A program made the translations under genes and the position numbers. From contig JALEKG010000090.1 in NCBI GenBank assembly GCA_022769185.1, forward strand, positions 1 to 64,000: a DNA stretch of 64,000 bases, in the 5' to 3' direction. The stretch is from Dorea sp. GTDB taxonomy: Bacteria; Bacillota; Clostridia; Lachnospirales; Lachnospiraceae. The notes under the pieces are model-generated. The model made no database searches and was not told where the DNA came from. It was given only the letters and a program-made list of their open reading frames with translations. Below, piece by piece: positions 61,191-64,000 of the stretch. Numbering within the stretch: the first letter of the stretch is position 1; the number at the start of each line of letters is the position of its first letter.

Positions 61191-62600
61191 ATGATAAGAA
61201 ATATGACGGCAAAAAAGGATGAATCCAAAAATCTGATGATGAGTAATCCGATTACAGAGGGAGTGATTTGGAAACAGTTATTGATTTTTTTCTTTCCGAT
61301 CGTTGTGGGGACGCTGTTTCAACAATTGTATAACACAGCGGATGCGATCATTGTTGGAAGATTTATTGGGAAAGAAGCTCTTGCAAGTGTCGGAGGTTCT
61401 TCGGCTGTACTGACCTATCAGGTGGTTATGATCTTTACCGGACTGTCTTCGGGAGCGACAGTCGTGATCTCGCAGTTTTTTGGATCAGGGAATTCTGAAA
61501 AATTACATAAAGCGCTTCATACGGCGTATGCTTTTTCGGTGATCGTGAGTTTGATCCTGGCGTTCCTTGGATGGTTTGTGACGCCATGGATTCTTGAGGC
61601 CATGAAGACGCAGGCAGAGCTTATGAATGATTCGATTTTATATCTCAGGATTTATTTCCTGGGGATTATTTCTACTTTAATCTATAACATGGGATCCGGA
61701 ATTATGCGTGCAATCGGAGATTCGAAAAGACCACTCTATTATCTGATTGTCTGCTGTGTGTTGAATATTGTGCTCGATATTGTTCTGGTGGTCGTATTCC
61801 AGATGGGGATTTCGGGAGCGGCTCTTGCGACGGTATTGTCTCAGACCGTGAGCGCCTGTCTGGTGACACGTTCATTGATGTGTTCCTATGATTCAATTAA
61901 ACTGAGAATGAGGGATATCAAACTGGATTTTTCTATCTTAAAGGCGGAATTAAAGATTGGTCTGCCGGGGGGAATGCTGTCCTGTATGTATGGACTGACG
62001 AATATTATCATTCAGACGGCGGTCAATGGACTGGGAACGGATACAACGGCTGCGTGGGCCGCATTTGGGAAAATGGATCTGATCTTCTGGGCGGTAAGTG
62101 GTGCGTTTGGAACTGCAGTAACGACATTTTCTGGACAAAATTATGGAGCAGGGAAATTAGAACGTGTTTATAGAAGCGTGAGAGTCTCATTGGGGATGAG
62201 TCTTAGTATGTGTGGAGGAATTCTGATCATTCTTATGGCCTTTGCGAAACCATTGTTCGGAATGTTTACATCGGATGAAAATGTAATCAGCATCGGCGTC
62301 TACATTCTGCTCCGCATTACACCGAGTTATATTATCTATGTATTCGTAGAGATATTTACTGGTGCGCTTCGTGGAATCGGAGATGTATTAATACCGATGC
62401 TGATCACAACGGGTGGTGTAATTGGTGTAAGACTGCCTTGGATTCTGATCATGACTCCGATCCATAAGGATATCACGACGATCATCATCAGCTATCCGCT
62501 TGCATGGGCAGCAACTGCTTTATTTTTGATTCCGTATTATCTTTACAGGAAAAAACGGATGAACAGGGATAAGATGACATCTATACCCGGTCGTGATTGA
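61191..62600 (+). CDS. MATE family multidrug/solute exporter
   Basis: 469 residues with 12 membrane helices in two halves. MATE motifs: FFFPIVVGTLFQQLYNTADAIIVGRFIG near 33-60 and TFSGQNYGAGKLERV in the second half; RGIGDVLIPMLITTGG near 400. It would export cationic compounds by Na+ or H+ antiport. AAAGGGGG precedes the start. It overlaps the asparaginase gene tail to tail by 20 bases. Confidence 0.92.
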   Translation: MIRNMTAKKDESKNLMMSNPITEGVIWKQLLIFFFPIVVGTLFQQLYNTADAIIVGRFIGKEALASVGGSSAVLTYQVVMIFTGLSSGATVVISQFFGSGNSEKLHKALHTAYAFSVIVSLILAFLGWFVTPWILEAMKTQAELMNDSILYLRIYFLGIISTLIYNMGSGIMRAIGDSKRPLYYLIVCCVLNIVLDIVLVVVFQMGISGAALATVLSQTVSACLVTRSLMCSYDSIKLRMRDIKLDFSILKAELKIGLPGGMLSCMYGLTNIIIQTAVNGLGTDTTAAWAAFGKMDLIFWAVSGAFGTAVTTFSGQNYGAGKLERVYRSVRVSLGMSLSMCGGILIILMAFAKPLFGMFTSDENVISIGVYILLRITPSYIIYVFVEIFTGALRGIGDVLIPMLITTGGVIGVRLPWILIMTPIHKDITTIIISYPLAWAATALFLIPYYLYRKKRMNRDKMTSIPGRD

Positions 62601-63573
62601 TTTCCTGATAGAAGAGACGGGCAATCTCATCCTGTTGATCTGTTTGACCAAGTACCCACATGAGTTTTGCAACAATAGACTCTGTAGTCATATCACCGGC
62701 CTGCAGGATTCCGGGATGGTCACTGTATTTTTTCCCGACCTGGTAAACCGCCAGGTCGCATCCTTCTTCTGGAACCTGTGTGGTAACAGCGATGGTTTTT
62801 CCAGAATCCACCCAGGAGAAGATTGCTTTTTCAAAAGAATCATCATATTCTGGGATTCCACCGATTCCGAAGGTTTCCAGAATGATTGCATCATAGTGTC
62901 CGTTCAGCAGTTCAAAAATGTCTGCTTTGACTTCCGGAGTCAGTTTCAGAACAAAAACACGGTCATTCAGCCGGTCGTAAGTTTTTAACGCCTCAGGAGC
63001 GGGCGGTGTCTCAGTATAGTAGCGAATGATCCTACTGTCCCGTATCACTGCAAGCTCCGGGAAATTCATACTTTCAAAGGCGTCAAAGCTTCTGGTACGT
63101 TGCTTCCGGCCTCTGGTTCCGGCGACGGCTTTCCCATTAAAGACAATGCAGACATTACAGGATGCGTTATCAGCTGCATAGAGAATGCTCTGATAAAGAT
63201 TGATCTTAGCATCTGTATACGGATTAGCCATTGGTTTTTGAGAACCTGTCAGTACGATTGGTTTTACACTGTCTTGAATCAGATAAGAAAGTGCTGCAGC
63301 AGTATAAGCCATTGTGTCCGTACCATGCAAAATCACAAAGCCATCATATGTTTCATAATGATCCATTATTGCATTACGGATCTGAAGCCATTGCCTGGGC
63401 CGCATATTCGTACTGTCAATATTCATCAGCTGAAGTACATCCAGTTTGCAGATCTCACTAAGTCCTGGTACACTGGCTGCCAGTTCTTCCCCAGTTACAA
63501 CTGGAGTCAGGCCCAGGGATCCTTCTTTGGAGGCGATGGTGCCTCCGGTTGCTATCATTAGTATTTTCTTCAT
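62581..63573 (-). CDS. ansA: L-asparaginase, cytoplasmic type I (AnsA-like)
   Basis: 330 residues from the ATG at 63573, six bases after AGAGGTGG; the track start adds 11 residues. It hydrolyses asparagine to aspartate and ammonia. Catalytic threonines lie in MIATGGTIASKEG near 6-18 and LHGTDTMAYTA near 82-91; the conserved Lys is in LTGSQKPMANPYTDA. There is no signal peptide, hence type I. Its tail overlaps the MATE gene. Confidence 0.92.
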   Translation of the reverse strand: MKKILMIATGGTIASKEGSLGLTPVVTGEELAASVPGLSEICKLDVLQLMNIDSTNMRPRQWLQIRNAIMDHYETYDGFVILHGTDTMAYTAAALSYLIQDSVKPIVLTGSQKPMANPYTDAKINLYQSILYAADNASCNVCIVFNGKAVAGTRGRKQRTRSFDAFESMNFPELAVIRDSRIIRYYTETPPAPEALKTYDRLNDRVFVLKLTPEVKADIFELLNGHYDAIILETFGIGGIPEYDDSFEKAIFSWVDSGKTIAVTTQVPEEGCDLAVYQVGKKYSDHPGILQAGDMTTESIVAKLMWVLGQTDQQDEIARLFYQEINHDRV

Positions 63574-63669
63574 GAATACCACCTCTTTAACATACAAAAT
63601 TGCCATCTGTATATCGGCGCTATTATAAGAGTATCCATGAAATAGGAAGATGTCAAGAAAAATATCAGG

Positions 63670-63891
63670 TTACGTTTCTTGCGAGGACTTGTTTCTTGAG
63701 GAAATACTGCCGGGGCTGATGTTTACTGCGCGGCTGTCTGGGGGGAGAAAGTGATAGAGATCTTCATAAGATTCGAGTTCTGCTTCGGAGACTGGTTCAG
63801 ACGGAATCAGTCCAGTACAATCCTGGGAAGAAGCTGCATTAGAAAGATAATCGTATTCGTCGATAATCTTCGGGTTGTCTTTTCCTTTCAT
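63670..63891 (-). CDS. Small acidic protein of unknown function
   Basis: 73 residues, with GGAGGTG seven bases upstream of the ATG at 63891. I do not recognise the family. The N-terminal half (PKIIDEYDYLSNAASSQDCTGLIP and AELESYEDLYHFLPP) looks conserved in style (Tyr-Asp rich) and the tail is polar. No membrane segment. It is probably single-gene. Confidence 0.6.
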   Translation of the reverse strand: MKGKDNPKIIDEYDYLSNAASSQDCTGLIPSEPVSEAELESYEDLYHFLPPDSRAVNISPGSISSRNKSSQET

Positions 63892-63972
63892 TTAAACACC
63901 TCCGTGAAATGATTGTTATAATTCTTTTACGTTTCTGGGGTAGAATGTGTAGAAAAAGGGAAAGCTATACTG

Positions 63973-63978
63973 TATAAT
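63973..63978 (+). promoter_or_regulatory. -10 element for a gene beyond the right edge
   Basis: TATAAT preceded by CTG, with AGGAG in the last five bases of the window. A plus-strand gene probably starts just outside. Confidence 0.4.
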
Positions 63979-64000
63979 AATTCCATAGGTATCATAGGAG

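Noticed and set aside
1-64000. tRNA, rRNA, prophage or defence island.
   Set aside because: No cloverleaf, rRNA stretch, integrase, capsid or restriction/CRISPR gene was seen by reading; tRNAscan or similar was not run.

Overview
The window looks like chromosomal DNA of an anaerobic gut Firmicute of the Lachnospiraceae type. The evidence is the moderately AT-rich sequence, strong AGGAGG ribosome sites, PolC with rho-rpmE-prmC-prfA in order, paired short ChrA halves, DUF4364, MurT/GatD, a Stickland-type GrdE/GrdB with in-frame selenocysteine, and IorAB with PaaK ligases. Genus assignment (Mediterraneibacter, Dorea or Blautia relatives) is inference. Genes are dense and no gene-free stretch exceeds 300 bases. 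I saw no rRNA, tRNA, CRISPR array or prophage. Only the first 60 bases hint at a mobile element, a transposase-like start running off the left edge.

Layout. 0-12 kb is housekeeping: lepA-hemW on +; a minus-strand operon of malic enzyme, a YhcC-type radical SAM protein, DUF4364 and a split chromate transporter; then rho, rpmE, DUF1385, prmC and prfA. 12-20.6 kb holds an ABC exporter, a surface 5'-nucleotidase, a DUF2156 protein, two PLP aminotransferases, a small exporter and DAHP synthase, which suggests aromatic or histidine amino-acid metabolism. 20.6-33 kb has a sugar kinase, murT-gatD (lipid II amidation), an XRE repressor with a palindromic operator, two small unknown proteins, ispG, polC, two EamA transporters and an rRNA-methylase-like gene. 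33-35.2 kb carries mgtE behind a leader with a 32-codon ORF, an intrinsic terminator and a matching antiterminator strand, followed by a PPOX-fold protein.

35.3-41.3 kb is a co-directional cluster paaK-iorA-iorB-ACT-paaK-ACT. It would interconvert aryl-pyruvates, aryl-acetyl-CoAs and aryl-acetates with ferredoxin and ATP/AMP. 41.4-44.6 kb is a sortase C pilus operon with a structured leader. 44.7-55.1 kb is mixed: an SseB-like protein, a cold-shock protein, PTS enzyme I, a purine permease, a small prepilin peptidase, an ABC-F protein, DUF975, an alpha/beta hydrolase and an acyltransferase-like membrane protein. 55.3-59.9 kb holds a CarD-like regulator, grdX, a TetR regulator, and grdE-grdB encoding protein B of a glycine/sarcosine/betaine-type reductase. 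GrdB reads through UGA at codon 350 as selenocysteine, supported by a SECIS-like hairpin. Proteins A and C are not in the window. The right end has an orphan lipoprotein substrate-binding protein, a MATE exporter, L-asparaginase and a small unknown protein.

Start sites were moved downstream of the ORF-track start where the ribosome site and family N-terminus favoured it (chrA, malic enzyme, rpmE, murT, the XRE gene, mgtE, iorA, ptsI, ABC-F, hydrolase, TetR, asparaginase and others).
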